This document shows, piece after piece, positions 1-7,479 of a stretch of 20,683 nt of DNA (position 1 is the first letter of the stretch; every line of letters starts with the position of its first letter). Origin of the DNA: JBAZBO01 sp041671425 (lineage in GTDB: Bacteria > Patescibacteriota > WWE3 > UBA101185 > UBA10185). The notes beneath the pieces are model-generated. The model did no database searches, was not told where the DNA came from, and saw only the letters and a program-made list of their open reading frames with translations. The stretch lies in the NCBI GenBank assembly GCA_041671425.1, contig JBAZBO010000007.1, positions 1 to 20,683 on the forward strand. The letters run 5' to 3'. The position numbers were made by a program, and so were the translations under genes.

Positions 1-1160
1 CTCACGGTAGTGATATAGATTACCTTTTGGAGAAAGTACCCAAGGAAAGGATAAATGACGTCATCTTGTTTGATGCCTCTGACTCTGAGAGACCTTTGGG
101 GCTGAATATATTGGAGTCAGAGACTGAGGAGCAAAAACATATGAATGTGAACTCATTCATAGCTTTGTTGTATAAACTTTATGATCCAAACAAGACCGGT
201 ATCATGGGACCCATGCTGGAGAGAGCTATCAGGAACGTTATGCTTACTGCAATGGTAGATCCTGAAAGTACCATGGTGGACGTGCTTAGGCTTTTGATAG
301 ACCAGCAGTATGTGAACAAGTTCCTGGTAAAGCTTACTGATCCACTGGTGAAAAGATATTGGACTGATGAAATAGCCCAAACTAGTGATTATCATAAAAG
401 TGAGAGGATGGGATATTTTGTGTCAAAGTTCGACCGTTTCGTAACAGAGACTACGATGAGGAGGATCATTGGGCAGCCAAAGTCCGCCTTTAATATTGCT
501 AAGGTGATGGCTGAAAGGAAGATCCTTTTGGTGGACCTTTCTAAAGGAAGGATCGGGGAAGAAAATTCCAATTTCCTTGGGCTTTTGCTTGTTCCCAAGA
601 TTTTGTCAGCGGCTTTGTCTAGAGCTAATCTCTTGGGCAAAGAAGAATTTCCAAACTTCTATCTGTATGTAGATGAATTCCAGAATTTTGCCACACCTGA
701 CTTTGCGACCATATTGTCTGAGGCTAGGAAGTATAAGCTCAATCTCACCGTCGCCCATCAATTTATAGCTCAGCTTACGGATGATATTAAAGAAGCAGTT
801 TTTGGGAACGTTGGAACAATGGCTTGCTTTAGAATAGGTGCCGATGATTCTGAATATTTGAAGGAACAGTTCGATCCTGTTTTTACCCAAAGCGACCTCA
901 TAAATCTACCCATAGGTAACTGCTATACACGCTTGTTGGTTTCTGGCCAGCCCACACCGCCTTTTTCGTTGAAAGTTGATTGGGATAGGATAAATGCCAC
1001 ACCCAAAAATCCTGATGTCGCTCAGGCGATCAGGGAGCATTCTAGGATGACCTATGGAAGAGATGCCCAAGAGGTTGAGGAGTATATCAATAAGCGTGCA
1101 GGATTCACCGAAGAGAAGATCTCTTTTCCAGAGCCTGGATTGGGGAACCTTCCCTTCTGA
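1..1160 (+). CDS. VirD4/TraG-like conjugative coupling ATPase, 5' truncated
   Basis: The C-terminal part of a P-loop ATPase of the type IV secretion coupling (VirD4/TraG/TraD, TraM-recognition) class. The reading frame is open from base 3 with no start codon, so the Walker A half lies upstream of the window. The first visible residues, HGSDIDYLLEKVPKERINDV then ILFDASDSERPLGLN, match the part that follows the DPHG element in CPR members. Walker B is seen as LYVDEFQNF, followed by SEARKYKLNLTVAHQF, and GNVGTMACFRIGADDSEYL is the sensor-like segment typical of the family. In known systems these hexameric inner-membrane ATPases feed DNA or protein to a secretion channel. CPR genomes often carry solitary copies near pilus genes. 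The next gene follows after 46 bp with its own promoter. Family assignment is firm; the substrate is unknown. Confidence 0.85.
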   Translation, partial: HGSDIDYLLEKVPKERINDVILFDASDSERPLGLNILESETEEQKHMNVNSFIALLYKLYDPNKTGIMGPMLERAIRNVMLTAMVDPESTMVDVLRLLIDQQYVNKFLVKLTDPLVKRYWTDEIAQTSDYHKSERMGYFVSKFDRFVTETTMRRIIGQPKSAFNIAKVMAERKILLVDLSKGRIGEENSNFLGLLLVPKILSAALSRANLLGKEEFPNFYLYVDEFQNFATPDFATILSEARKYKLNLTVAHQFIAQLTDDIKEAVFGNVGTMACFRIGADDSEYLKEQFDPVFTQSDLINLPIGNCYTRLLVSGQPTPPFSLKVDWDRINATPKNPDVAQAIREHSRMTYGRDAQEVEEYINKRAGFTEEKISFPEPGLGNLPF

Positions 1161-1171
1161 CAGCTCCTGTC

Positions 1172-1191
1172 ATAAAACACTGTGGTTTTAT
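1172..1191 (+). repeat. AT-rich inverted repeat upstream of the FtsA/PilM-like gene
   Basis: ATAAAAC, a 6-nt loop, then GTTTTAT, a perfect 7-bp stem lying immediately before the TATAAT box at 1194. It could be an operator or a weak transcription end for the upstream ATPase gene. It is too AT-rich and lacks a proper T-run for a convincing intrinsic terminator. Confidence 0.35.
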
Positions 1192-1193
1192 TG

Positions 1194-1199
1194 TATAAT
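1194..1199 (+). promoter_or_regulatory. -10 box, leaderless promoter for FtsA/PilM-like gene
   Basis: A perfect TATAAT whose last base is 7 nt before the ATG at 1207. RNA would therefore start at or next to the start codon. No clear -35 element and no TGn extension. It also supports the 1207 start over the longer frame opening at 1054, which would overlap the previous gene. Confidence 0.7.
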
Positions 1200-1206
1200 C
1201 ACCTTG

Positions 1207-2412
1207 ATGCCCTTTCTTAAGCTTTTTGGGAAGAACAAACCAAATACCCCTCAAAGTTTTGTGGTCGTAGGAGTGGATTCGAATGATGTTGTCTGCCTTA
1301 GGGTTGAGACATCAGATGGAAATGTAAAGATAGTTGGTGCTGAGAAACAAGGTATCCCTAACGGATCCGTTATCCTTGGTAACATAGAAAATCCCTCTGC
1401 TGTTCTTATGGCTTTGGGTGAGTGTCTGGATAGGTTGGATAAAATAGATGAGAATTTGGAGGATGCACCGAAGGATATGGTTTTTGTTCTTAGCGGAGGT
1501 AATAGCTTGGGTCTTATGACAGCAGCTAAAGTAAGAAGAGATGGAACAAAACCTCTGTCTGTGAAGGAGCTTGATCTTGTCTACAAAAAGACGACTGAAG
1601 CCTCCCTTATGAAGATGCAGTCGGAACTTCTGGTTCAGAAAGGAAATTCCGAAATAGATATGGAGCTTGTCACCTCTTCAGTGCTGTATACAAGACTTGA
1701 TGATAAGAACGTACTTAACCCAGTTGGTATGGAATGCAGCACTTTGGAAATGGCCATATTCACCTCGTTTGCGCCTAAGGAACACCTGAAGATGTTGAAT
1801 AAGCTGGCCAAAAGCGTTGGGTTCAAGCTAATAGGTCAGGGTTATGATGTGTTTTCATTAGTGAACACCATGGAAAAGACTGATCTGGAGAACATAAACT
1901 ATGTTCTTATTCATATGGGAAGTGATTTCACCAACGTTGGGATAATTTTCGGTGGTGGTTTGATCACGACCAAAGTCCTTCCTGTAGGCAGAGATCATTT
2001 TGCCAAGGAGATATCGCAGGAGCTTGGGATTGCATATCGGGAAGCTGATGAGATGCTTTCCAAATACAGTTCTGATAGCCTAAGTGAAAGTGAGAATCTT
2101 ATGGTCAGGAATGCCCTTCAGGATGTGTTAAAGATCTGGCTGTCCGGTGTTGAGCTTCTGTTTGCAGAGTTCTCTGGTATAAAGACGTTTGCATCCAGGA
2201 TATATTTGGCGGGTGAGGGATTTGATGTGCCTGACATCTACGAAGTGCTGGTAACTGAACCATGGACTAAGTCTATACCTTTCAGAGAACCCCCGGAGTT
2301 TAGCAAGCTTCCCCTTTCCGAGATTTCGGTAATATCCGATCTTTCCGGTAAAGCCACGTCGTTAGAATGGACCATGCCTGCAACATTATCTATTTCATTT
2401 TTGGACCGATAA
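1207..2412 (+). CDS. FtsA/PilM-like actin-fold ATPase
   Basis: 401 residues. The protein resembles the actin-like (ASKHA) fold of FtsA and PilM. The N-terminal phosphate-1-like strand is FVVVGVDSNDVVCLRVE, and the second half carries VLIHMGSDFTNVGIIFGGGL, the FtsA/PilM phosphate-2 type segment, followed by FAKEISQELGIAYREADEML, where PilM/FtsA proteins bind the nucleotide base. ATG 1207 is chosen because a TATAAT box sits 7 nt upstream; the longer frame starting at 1054 would overlap the ATPase gene by 107 bp. In type IV pilus systems PilM is a cytoplasmic protein tethered to PilN, a bitopic membrane protein, and the next gene encodes a bitopic protein whose ATG is 3 nt after this stop. That pairing suggests a pilus- or secretion-associated assembly rather than division, but FtsA-type function cannot be excluded. 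Confidence 0.7.
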   Translation: MPFLKLFGKNKPNTPQSFVVVGVDSNDVVCLRVETSDGNVKIVGAEKQGIPNGSVILGNIENPSAVLMALGECLDRLDKIDENLEDAPKDMVFVLSGGNSLGLMTAAKVRRDGTKPLSVKELDLVYKKTTEASLMKMQSELLVQKGNSEIDMELVTSSVLYTRLDDKNVLNPVGMECSTLEMAIFTSFAPKEHLKMLNKLAKSVGFKLIGQGYDVFSLVNTMEKTDLENINYVLIHMGSDFTNVGIIFGGGLITTKVLPVGRDHFAKEISQELGIAYREADEMLSKYSSDSLSESENLMVRNALQDVLKIWLSGVELLFAEFSGIKTFASRIYLAGEGFDVPDIYEVLVTEPWTKSIPFREPPEFSKLPLSEISVISDLSGKATSLEWTMPATLSISFLDR

Positions 2413-2415
2413 GTT

Positions 2416-3948
2416 ATGACCAGAGTAGAAATTGATCTGAACGAAGATATCATCTCCATACTGAACAAGCTTCAGAATATAAACGATACTGGGTTGGACT
2501 TGTATATTCCTGTTGGGGCAGCCATTTTTGACAATATCCTGAACCTCAAACTGCTGAGGAAAGAGATGGAGAAAACGGGTCACGTTGTCCACTTCATTAC
2601 TGATGATGAGGTGGGTAATACTCTTATTAGCATGCTGGATACAGATACGTCCACCAGCTTTATGCCAGAGGATTTTGGCAATATCTCTATGTCCTCTGCT
2701 GGGGGGCTGCTCTCAAAGATCCCTGCTATTTTGGGTGGATTGCTGCCCAAGGCAAAAGTTCCTGCCATAAATTCAAAAGCCCTTTTGCTCATACCATTGG
2801 TTCTTGCCCTTTGTGCGTTCGGTTTGTACAAACGCGCTGGTACCCTTAGGGCTGATATAAAGATTGTTGTGGCGTCACAGTCTACGGCCAGAAGTATTTC
2901 TATGAAGGTGAAAAAAGATGCTGAGTCCAGTGAGGAACTTAGTGTTTTAGGTGGCAAAGCAGTCAGTGCAGTTTTGGTAGAAAAAGCCGAATCCACCACT
3001 ACAGGAGAAAAACTTGTGGGGGAAAAGTCCGAAGGCAAGGTCACGATTTTCAATAAGACTTCTGATGAAGTAGATTTGGATGAGGGAACTGAGCTCAATT
3101 TTGATGACGGAGACGAGGACTTGGTTTTTGTTCTTACTGAAGACATTACTATTCCTGCTATTTATGAAAAAGATCCCACAGATCCTTCCTCTGTCCTTGT
3201 TCCCGGGGAGGTTGAGGCCGATATAGAAGCTTCTGATATAGGCGCGAAATTCAATATAGATGGGGGTGAAACAATGGGGGTAGAGGGTTATAAGAGGTCA
3301 GAGCTTGTGGCAGAGGTAGTAGAAGATCTTACCGGAGGAAAGAGTGAGACGAGAAAGATAGTTTCAGAAAAGGACAAAACTGATCTGTCCACCAGTACCT
3401 TGAGTAAGGTAACTGCTGGAGCTGAGGAGGCATTGAAGAAGAACTTGTCTGTGGGTCAGAAATTGATAGAAGGTTCATCCTTGGTGTCGATCCAGAAGGA
3501 GACATATAGCAAAGCTGTGAATGAGGAGGCAGAAAAACTTGAACTTGTCATGGAAGTCACGGTATCGGGGCTTACATATTCGGAAGATGACTTGAACGAC
3601 CTTCTGGACAAGTTGGTGGCAAAATCTATGCCTGAGGAATATGTGATATCGGATGAGGGTAGAGTGGTAGAGGTTGATGTGTTGGGAAATACTGATAGCA
3701 GCATCCTATCCTCGGTTGAAGCAGACCTGCAAGTAACCTCGAAGACCTATGTGGTTCCCAACATATCAGAAGATGATCTTAAAGATAGATTAAAAGGAAA
3801 ATCTTCGCAGGAAGCAGAGAGGATCATTGGCAGTCTGAAGGACATAAGATCATATACGGTAGAAATAAGAGGTGGTATCCCCCTGTTTAAGAAGGTACCA
3901 AAGGATATTGATAAGATATCCATAGAGATCACTAAATCTGATGATTAA
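2416..3948 (+). CDS. Baseplate-J-like bitopic membrane protein
   Basis: 510 residues. Residues 1-70 form a small cytoplasmic domain containing DLYIPVGAAIFDNILNLKLL and HVVHFITDDE, a segment seen before the membrane helix in many CPR baseplate-J-like proteins. A single membrane segment, LLLIPLVLALCAFGLY, lies near residues 123-138. The large outer part is acidic and carries GKVTIFNKTSDEVDLDEGTE, the pattern of the baseplate J/gp47-like beta domain as found in these bacteria. It forms a unit with the FtsA/PilM-like gene (3-nt gap) and overlaps ruvX by 8 bp (shared ATGATTAA). There is no Shine-Dalgarno, so translational coupling is likely. The role is unproven; a structural part of a pilus or contractile or secretion assembly is an inference. 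Confidence 0.65.
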   Translation: MTRVEIDLNEDIISILNKLQNINDTGLDLYIPVGAAIFDNILNLKLLRKEMEKTGHVVHFITDDEVGNTLISMLDTDTSTSFMPEDFGNISMSSAGGLLSKIPAILGGLLPKAKVPAINSKALLLIPLVLALCAFGLYKRAGTLRADIKIVVASQSTARSISMKVKKDAESSEELSVLGGKAVSAVLVEKAESTTTGEKLVGEKSEGKVTIFNKTSDEVDLDEGTELNFDDGDEDLVFVLTEDITIPAIYEKDPTDPSSVLVPGEVEADIEASDIGAKFNIDGGETMGVEGYKRSELVAEVVEDLTGGKSETRKIVSEKDKTDLSTSTLSKVTAGAEEALKKNLSVGQKLIEGSSLVSIQKETYSKAVNEEAEKLELVMEVTVSGLTYSEDDLNDLLDKLVAKSMPEEYVISDEGRVVEVDVLGNTDSSILSSVEADLQVTSKTYVVPNISEDDLKDRLKGKSSQEAERIIGSLKDIRSYTVEIRGGIPLFKKVPKDIDKISIEITKSDD

Positions 3949-4378
3949 AAAATCACCTGCCAAATCTACGAAGTCTGAGATATTCTTAGGTGTCGATTAT
4001 GGATCCAGAAACATTGGCCTGGCTTTTGGAAGAGGTGGTCTAGCGCAGCCTTTGAAGATTATTTCAGGAAAAAATCAAGCATCTGCGATAGAAGATATCG
4101 TGCGTGTCGTGATAGAAAATGGCGTTGATAAAGTAGTGGTAGGTCTTCCTCTTACTGCTGATGATAAGGAAACAGCTCAATCCCTTGAAACTAGAAGGTT
4201 TGCAAAGATCTTAAAGATAAAGCTGAAGAGGCCCGTAGAATTTGTAAACGAGTACGAGACTTCCCTGGATGCTTCCAAAGCAATGTTTGGAATGGGCTTT
4301 TCCAGAAACAGGCGTGAGCAGCACGACCACTTCTCGGCGGCACTGATATTGAAAAGTTACTTTGAACTTAACTTGTGA
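3941..4378 (+). CDS. ruvX: RuvX/YqgF-type Holliday-junction resolvase or pre-16S rRNA nuclease
   Basis: 145 residues, normal for the YqgF family. The RNase H-like fold is marked by FLGVDYGSRNIGLAFG (catalytic Asp19), KVVVGLPLTADDKETAQS, FVNEYETSLDASKAM in place of the usual DERLTT element, and the C-terminal HDHFSAALILKSYF, which supplies the last acidic residue. Family members process the 5' end of 16S rRNA in E. coli and have been described as Holliday-junction resolvases elsewhere. The first 13 residues (lysine- and serine-rich) are an extra tail. The start overlaps the previous stop and has no Shine-Dalgarno, so re-initiation is expected. ATG 3941 is the only good start before the first strand. 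Confidence 0.88.
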   Translation: MIKKSPAKSTKSEIFLGVDYGSRNIGLAFGRGGLAQPLKIISGKNQASAIEDIVRVVIENGVDKVVVGLPLTADDKETAQSLETRRFAKILKIKLKRPVEFVNEYETSLDASKAMFGMGFSRNRREQHDHFSAALILKSYFELNL

Positions 4379-4416
4379 ATTTCGTTATCATCCATGACGG
4401 TAAAGTACTTGGACTT

Positions 4417-4446
4417 TTGACTAAGGCAACTTAATTCTGCTAATCT
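4417..4446 (+). promoter_or_regulatory. Full promoter (-35/-10) for the 61-residue membrane protein
   Basis: TTGACT at 4417-4422, an 18-nt spacer ending in TGC (extended -10), then TAATCT at 4441-4446. The hexamer ends 6 nt before the ATG at 4453, giving a leaderless transcript. It separates the short gene and the HAD gene from ruvX. Confidence 0.7.
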
Positions 4447-4452
4447 TTAGAC

Positions 4453-4638
4453 ATGAACTTTATCGAGATTGCTGTTTTTGGCTACATCATCTTGGGATCC
4501 ATATACGGTTTGTATGTTTTGGCTATAGGAAGCAGCCCCTGGTATTCCCTTCCTTTGAACGTGATTGGTGGACCCATTGTTGTTCTGTATCATTTGATCA
4601 GAGGTCTTTTCTACAAATCAAGGAATCATAATCTGTAA
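4453..4638 (+). CDS. Small two-helix membrane protein, unknown function
   Basis: 61 residues, not recognised. Two hydrophobic stretches are visible: EIAVFGYIILGSIYGLYVLA (about residues 5-24) and YSLPLNVIGGPIVVLYHLIR (about 31-50). They are joined by IGSSPW and followed by a basic tail FYKSRNHNL that should lie in the cytoplasm. It is credible as a gene because it has a full promoter with leaderless spacing and its stop TAA shares a base with the ATG of the HAD gene (TAATG), a usual operon junction. There is no homology I can name. Confidence 0.7.
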   Translation: MNFIEIAVFGYIILGSIYGLYVLAIGSSPWYSLPLNVIGGPIVVLYHLIRGLFYKSRNHNL

Positions 4639-5387
4639 TGTACAAAAATCTTTTTAAGGCCAAAAAGGCAGTGATCTTCGACCTTGATGATACTTTGGTA
4701 AAGACATCTCCCCTTTGGGATGCTGCTCTACGCTCTGTGTGTGAGGGTATAGGGACTGTCTGGCCCGGTTTCGGGAGGTTCGTAGGAGTAAGGCTTGAGG
4801 TTATTTGGGATAGGATCGTCTCAGACGAGACATATACAAAGATCACAATGCCTATATCGGAACTGGTGCAAAAGACTGTGCAGAAATTCCTTCAGCTTGT
4901 TGCTGAGAGTGATATAGAAGAGAGTGAGGGTTTCTGGGAGCTGGTGTATGAATTGAAGGAGGATAAGAAGTTCAAGATAGGATTAGTCTCAAATTCCCCC
5001 AGGAAGGTTGTAGAAAGTGTATTTGCCAAGCTGGGGATAAGCCAGATCTTTGATGCCATAGTCTGTGGTGATGAGGTTAAAAGGCCAAAGCCAGATTCAG
5101 AAATGTATAAGAAAGCGGCTAAACTACTGGAGGTTAGCCCAAGGCATATAGTGGCATTTGAAGACTCTCCTACAGGTGCAAAAGCATCGGTTGCTGCAGG
5201 TTGTACGACCATTGTGGTATATGATGCCACATTCTCTGAGTCAGATTATCCCAAGCAGGTGGCTACCATGATCTCTGGCTTTGATGATGTAGTAGGAAGA
5301 ATGGACCTGACCTTTAGGGAAACCCTGGAAAAGACCGCTCAACAGCTTGAGCAGGAGAGAAAGCAGGAGCAGACCCCACAGAGTTGA
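4638..5387 (+). CDS. HAD-superfamily hydrolase, beta-phosphoglucomutase/phosphatase type
   Basis: 249 residues. All four HAD motifs are present: I, VIFDLDDTLVKTS (nucleophile Asp15, acid/base Asp17); II, IGLVSNSPRK; III, the lysine in VKRPKPDSEMYKKA; IV, HIVAFEDSPTGAKAS. An alpha-helical cap of roughly 80 residues sits between motifs I and II, as in the subfamily I phosphatases and beta-phosphoglucomutases. The last 25 residues (TLEKTAQQLEQERKQEQTPQ) form a glutamine/glutamate-rich tail that could be a short coiled coil. The ATG overlaps the stop of the small membrane protein gene. The substrate cannot be told from sequence; a small sugar or nucleotide phosphate is usual. Confidence 0.85.
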   Translation: MYKNLFKAKKAVIFDLDDTLVKTSPLWDAALRSVCEGIGTVWPGFGRFVGVRLEVIWDRIVSDETYTKITMPISELVQKTVQKFLQLVAESDIEESEGFWELVYELKEDKKFKIGLVSNSPRKVVESVFAKLGISQIFDAIVCGDEVKRPKPDSEMYKKAAKLLEVSPRHIVAFEDSPTGAKASVAAGCTTIVVYDATFSESDYPKQVATMISGFDDVVGRMDLTFRETLEKTAQQLEQERKQEQTPQS

Positions 5388-5389
5388 TA

Positions 5390-5395
5390 TATAAT
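5390..5395 (+). promoter_or_regulatory. -10 box, leaderless promoter for miaB
   Basis: A perfect TATAAT ending 7 nt before the miaB ATG at 5403 and beginning 3 nt after the HAD stop codon. The spacer is CCCCCGG. No recognisable -35 or TGn. Confidence 0.65.
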
Positions 5396-5402
5396 CCCCC
5401 GG

Positions 5403-6557
5403 ATGAAAGCCAATAAAGCTAAATATTACATTAAGACCTTTGGTTGCCAGGCCAATATTGCAGACTCCCACCTGGTTTCTTCTATCCTGGAGGCTATAGG
5501 TGTGCAGAAAGCCAAAACCATGACTGATGCGGATGTTTTGGTAGTCAATACCTGTTCGGTAAGGCAAAAGAGTGAGGATAAAGTATATGGTATAGCCAAG
5601 AAACTGAAGGGAAGACCCAAGCCTTTTGTGATCATGTCCGGGTGTATGGTTGGGTCTGCGGTTGGAGAAAGGAAGAGATTTGAACTTTCTGTCCTTCAGA
5701 AAAAGACCCCTTGGGTTGATCTATATCTTGACCCCTCCAGAATAAAAGACCTGCCAGAGCTCCTTTTGGAAAGGGGGATTGGTATTGAAACCCCGAATAT
5801 CTGGGAAGTGGCCCAAGAGCATTTTCTTAAAAAGATCTATGAAGACTTTGCGATCGTGAATATATCCTATGGTTGTGACAACTTCTGCAGTTACTGCGTG
5901 GTGCCTTACAGTAGGGGAGAGGAGGTATCCAGGTCAAGGGAAGATATCATTAGAGAAGTGCAAGGATTTCTCATAGAGGAACACGGGAAGTTGTTGCTAT
6001 GTGGTCAGAACGTCAATTCCTGGGGGCTTAGTAAGGACGAGAAGGCAAAGGTCAGGATAGGTAGTACACAGAAACTTCCTTTTGCTCAACTTCTAAGGGA
6101 GGTGCACGATCTTGAGGGGGTTAAAGAGATATCATTCTTGTCATCCAACCCGTTTGATTTCACTACGGATCTTGTAGATGCAGTTGCACTACCAAAGATT
6201 TCCAATTACATACACATTGCCGCGCAATCTGGGAATAACGACGTCCTCAAAAGAATGAACCGCAGGCATACTGTTGAGGAGTTTATTAAGCTAATAGATC
6301 TCTTGAAGCAGGCAAAATCTAGATTGGAACTTGGAACGGACATAATAGTGGGGTTCCCAGGTGAAACCGAAGACCAGTTTATGGATACTGTGAGATTGTT
6401 TCAAAAAGTTAAATTCAACGTTGCGTTCATCTCCATGTACTCTGAAAGACTTGGTACCTTTGCGCAGAAGAATTATGAAGATGATGTGACTTTGGCTGAA
6501 AAAAAGAGAAGACATGCCTATCTCACAAAAGTTTGGAAGGAGAGTTTGGGTGCATAA
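5403..6557 (+). CDS. miaB: tRNA methylthiotransferase MiaB, lacking the TRAM domain
   Basis: 384 residues against about 440-470 in usual MiaB. MiaB adds a methylthio group to i6A37 of tRNAs using S-adenosylmethionine and two iron-sulfur clusters. The N-terminal MTTase domain has its three cluster cysteines at 15 (TFGCQAN), 51 (VNTCSVR) and 81 (MSGCMVG). The radical-SAM CxxxCxxC is at 158/162/165 in YGCDNFCSYCVVPYSRG. AAQSGNNDVLKRMNRRHT and TDIIVGFPGETEDQF are typical of the family. The protein stops at KKRRHAYLTKVWKESLGA, where the TRAM RNA-binding domain should begin, and miaA starts there with an 8-bp overlap. miaB and miaA acting on the same tRNA position in one operon supports both calls. 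MiaB is preferred over RimO or MtaB because of the miaA partner and the MiaB-like cysteine spacing. Confidence 0.9.
   Translation: MKANKAKYYIKTFGCQANIADSHLVSSILEAIGVQKAKTMTDADVLVVNTCSVRQKSEDKVYGIAKKLKGRPKPFVIMSGCMVGSAVGERKRFELSVLQKKTPWVDLYLDPSRIKDLPELLLERGIGIETPNIWEVAQEHFLKKIYEDFAIVNISYGCDNFCSYCVVPYSRGEEVSRSREDIIREVQGFLIEEHGKLLLCGQNVNSWGLSKDEKAKVRIGSTQKLPFAQLLREVHDLEGVKEISFLSSNPFDFTTDLVDAVALPKISNYIHIAAQSGNNDVLKRMNRRHTVEEFIKLIDLLKQAKSRLELGTDIIVGFPGETEDQFMDTVRLFQKVKFNVAFISMYSERLGTFAQKNYEDDVTLAEKKRRHAYLTKVWKESLGA
6537..6542 (+). promoter_or_regulatory. Shine-Dalgarno that sets the miaA start
   Basis: AAGGAG, 7 nt before GTG 6550. It lies inside the end of miaB. It is the strongest Shine-Dalgarno I see in the window and shows that the normal anti-SD is in use. 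It favours GTG 6550 over the upstream in-frame ATG 6514. Confidence 0.8.
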
Positions 6558-7479
6558 CACAATTTTTGTTGTACTGGGTCCAACCTGCTCAGGTAAGACT
6601 TCTTTAGCTATAGACCTTTGTAAGAAGTATGCCGGTGAGATCATCTCAGCCGACTCAAGGCAGCTTTACAAACATATGGACATTGGAACAGGCAAGTCCC
6701 CAGTTGATCCAGCTTTGTCCATGGAAAAAGGTGATGAGAAATGGCGGATCGATGGCGTAGATATCTGGGGTTATGATCTGGTAGAACCAAACGAGTTCTT
6801 CACAGTCCACGATTATGCATTGTTTGCCCTCAAGAAGGCTAGGGTATTGATGAAAGAGAAAGTAGTTTTCTTGGTAGGCGGTACGGGATTTTACATCGAT
6901 ACCGTTACGGGAAACGTCACTTTATCTGGTATATTGCCGAATTTTGAGCTAAGAAATGAACTTAAAAGCAAGACGCTAAATGAGCTCCTTATTCTCGCAA
7001 CGTCGTTAAATGTAAGCGTTAAAAATGAGTCGGAGATGGGCAACAAACAAAGGTTGATAAGAACTCTTGAAAAGGCGCAAATGGGGGAAAAAGATTCTAT
7101 ACCACTCCCCTATCTTACGGACGCACAGTACGTACTCATCGGACTAGAGGCGGAAAGAAGTTTTCTGTACCAAAAGGCTGATGATTGGGTTGTTAAGATT
7201 TGGGGTAATGGCTTGGTTGATGAAGTTGAGAATCTTAGAAAGCTTGGGTATGGAAATTCCCCCAAGCTTAAGTCTCTTATCTACGGACAGGTTTCTGATT
7301 ATATAGATGGAAAGGATACCGAAGCTGACTGTGTGCAGAAGATGAAGTATGCCATGCATTCTTACATAAGAAGGCAGGAAACCTATTTTAAGAAGGTGCG
7401 CAATATCCACTGGTATGATGTGAGTGAAGACAGTTACAAGCAAAACGTATATAATCAGGTGGAAAGATATGTTGGATAA
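6550..7479 (+). CDS. miaA: tRNA dimethylallyltransferase MiaA
   Basis: 309 residues from GTG 6550. MiaA transfers the dimethylallyl group to N6 of A37 in tRNAs reading U-starting codons, the substrate made for MiaB. The P-loop is GPTCSGKTSLA, followed by IISADSRQLYKHMDIGTGKS, the tRNA/DMAPP-binding signature, and VFLVGGTGFYIDTVTG. RLIRTLE and the C-terminal YIRRQETYFKKVRNIHWYD match the usual end (RQxTWF). The start is set by AAGGAG 7 nt upstream; using ATG 6514 would add a 12-residue tail before the P-loop strand. Somewhat divergent (LIYGQVSDYI in place of the usual GYRE element) but all key motifs are present. The stop overlaps the start of the permease gene. Confidence 0.92.
   Translation: MHNTIFVVLGPTCSGKTSLAIDLCKKYAGEIISADSRQLYKHMDIGTGKSPVDPALSMEKGDEKWRIDGVDIWGYDLVEPNEFFTVHDYALFALKKARVLMKEKVVFLVGGTGFYIDTVTGNVTLSGILPNFELRNELKSKTLNELLILATSLNVSVKNESEMGNKQRLIRTLEKAQMGEKDSIPLPYLTDAQYVLIGLEAERSFLYQKADDWVVKIWGNGLVDEVENLRKLGYGNSPKLKSLIYGQVSDYIDGKDTEADCVQKMKYAMHSYIRRQETYFKKVRNIHWYDVSEDSYKQNVYNQVERYVG

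Noticed and set aside
2580..3146. 188-residue minus-strand frame, serine-rich
   Set aside because: It is antisense to the baseplate-J-like gene; the serine richness mirrors the acidic codons of the real protein.
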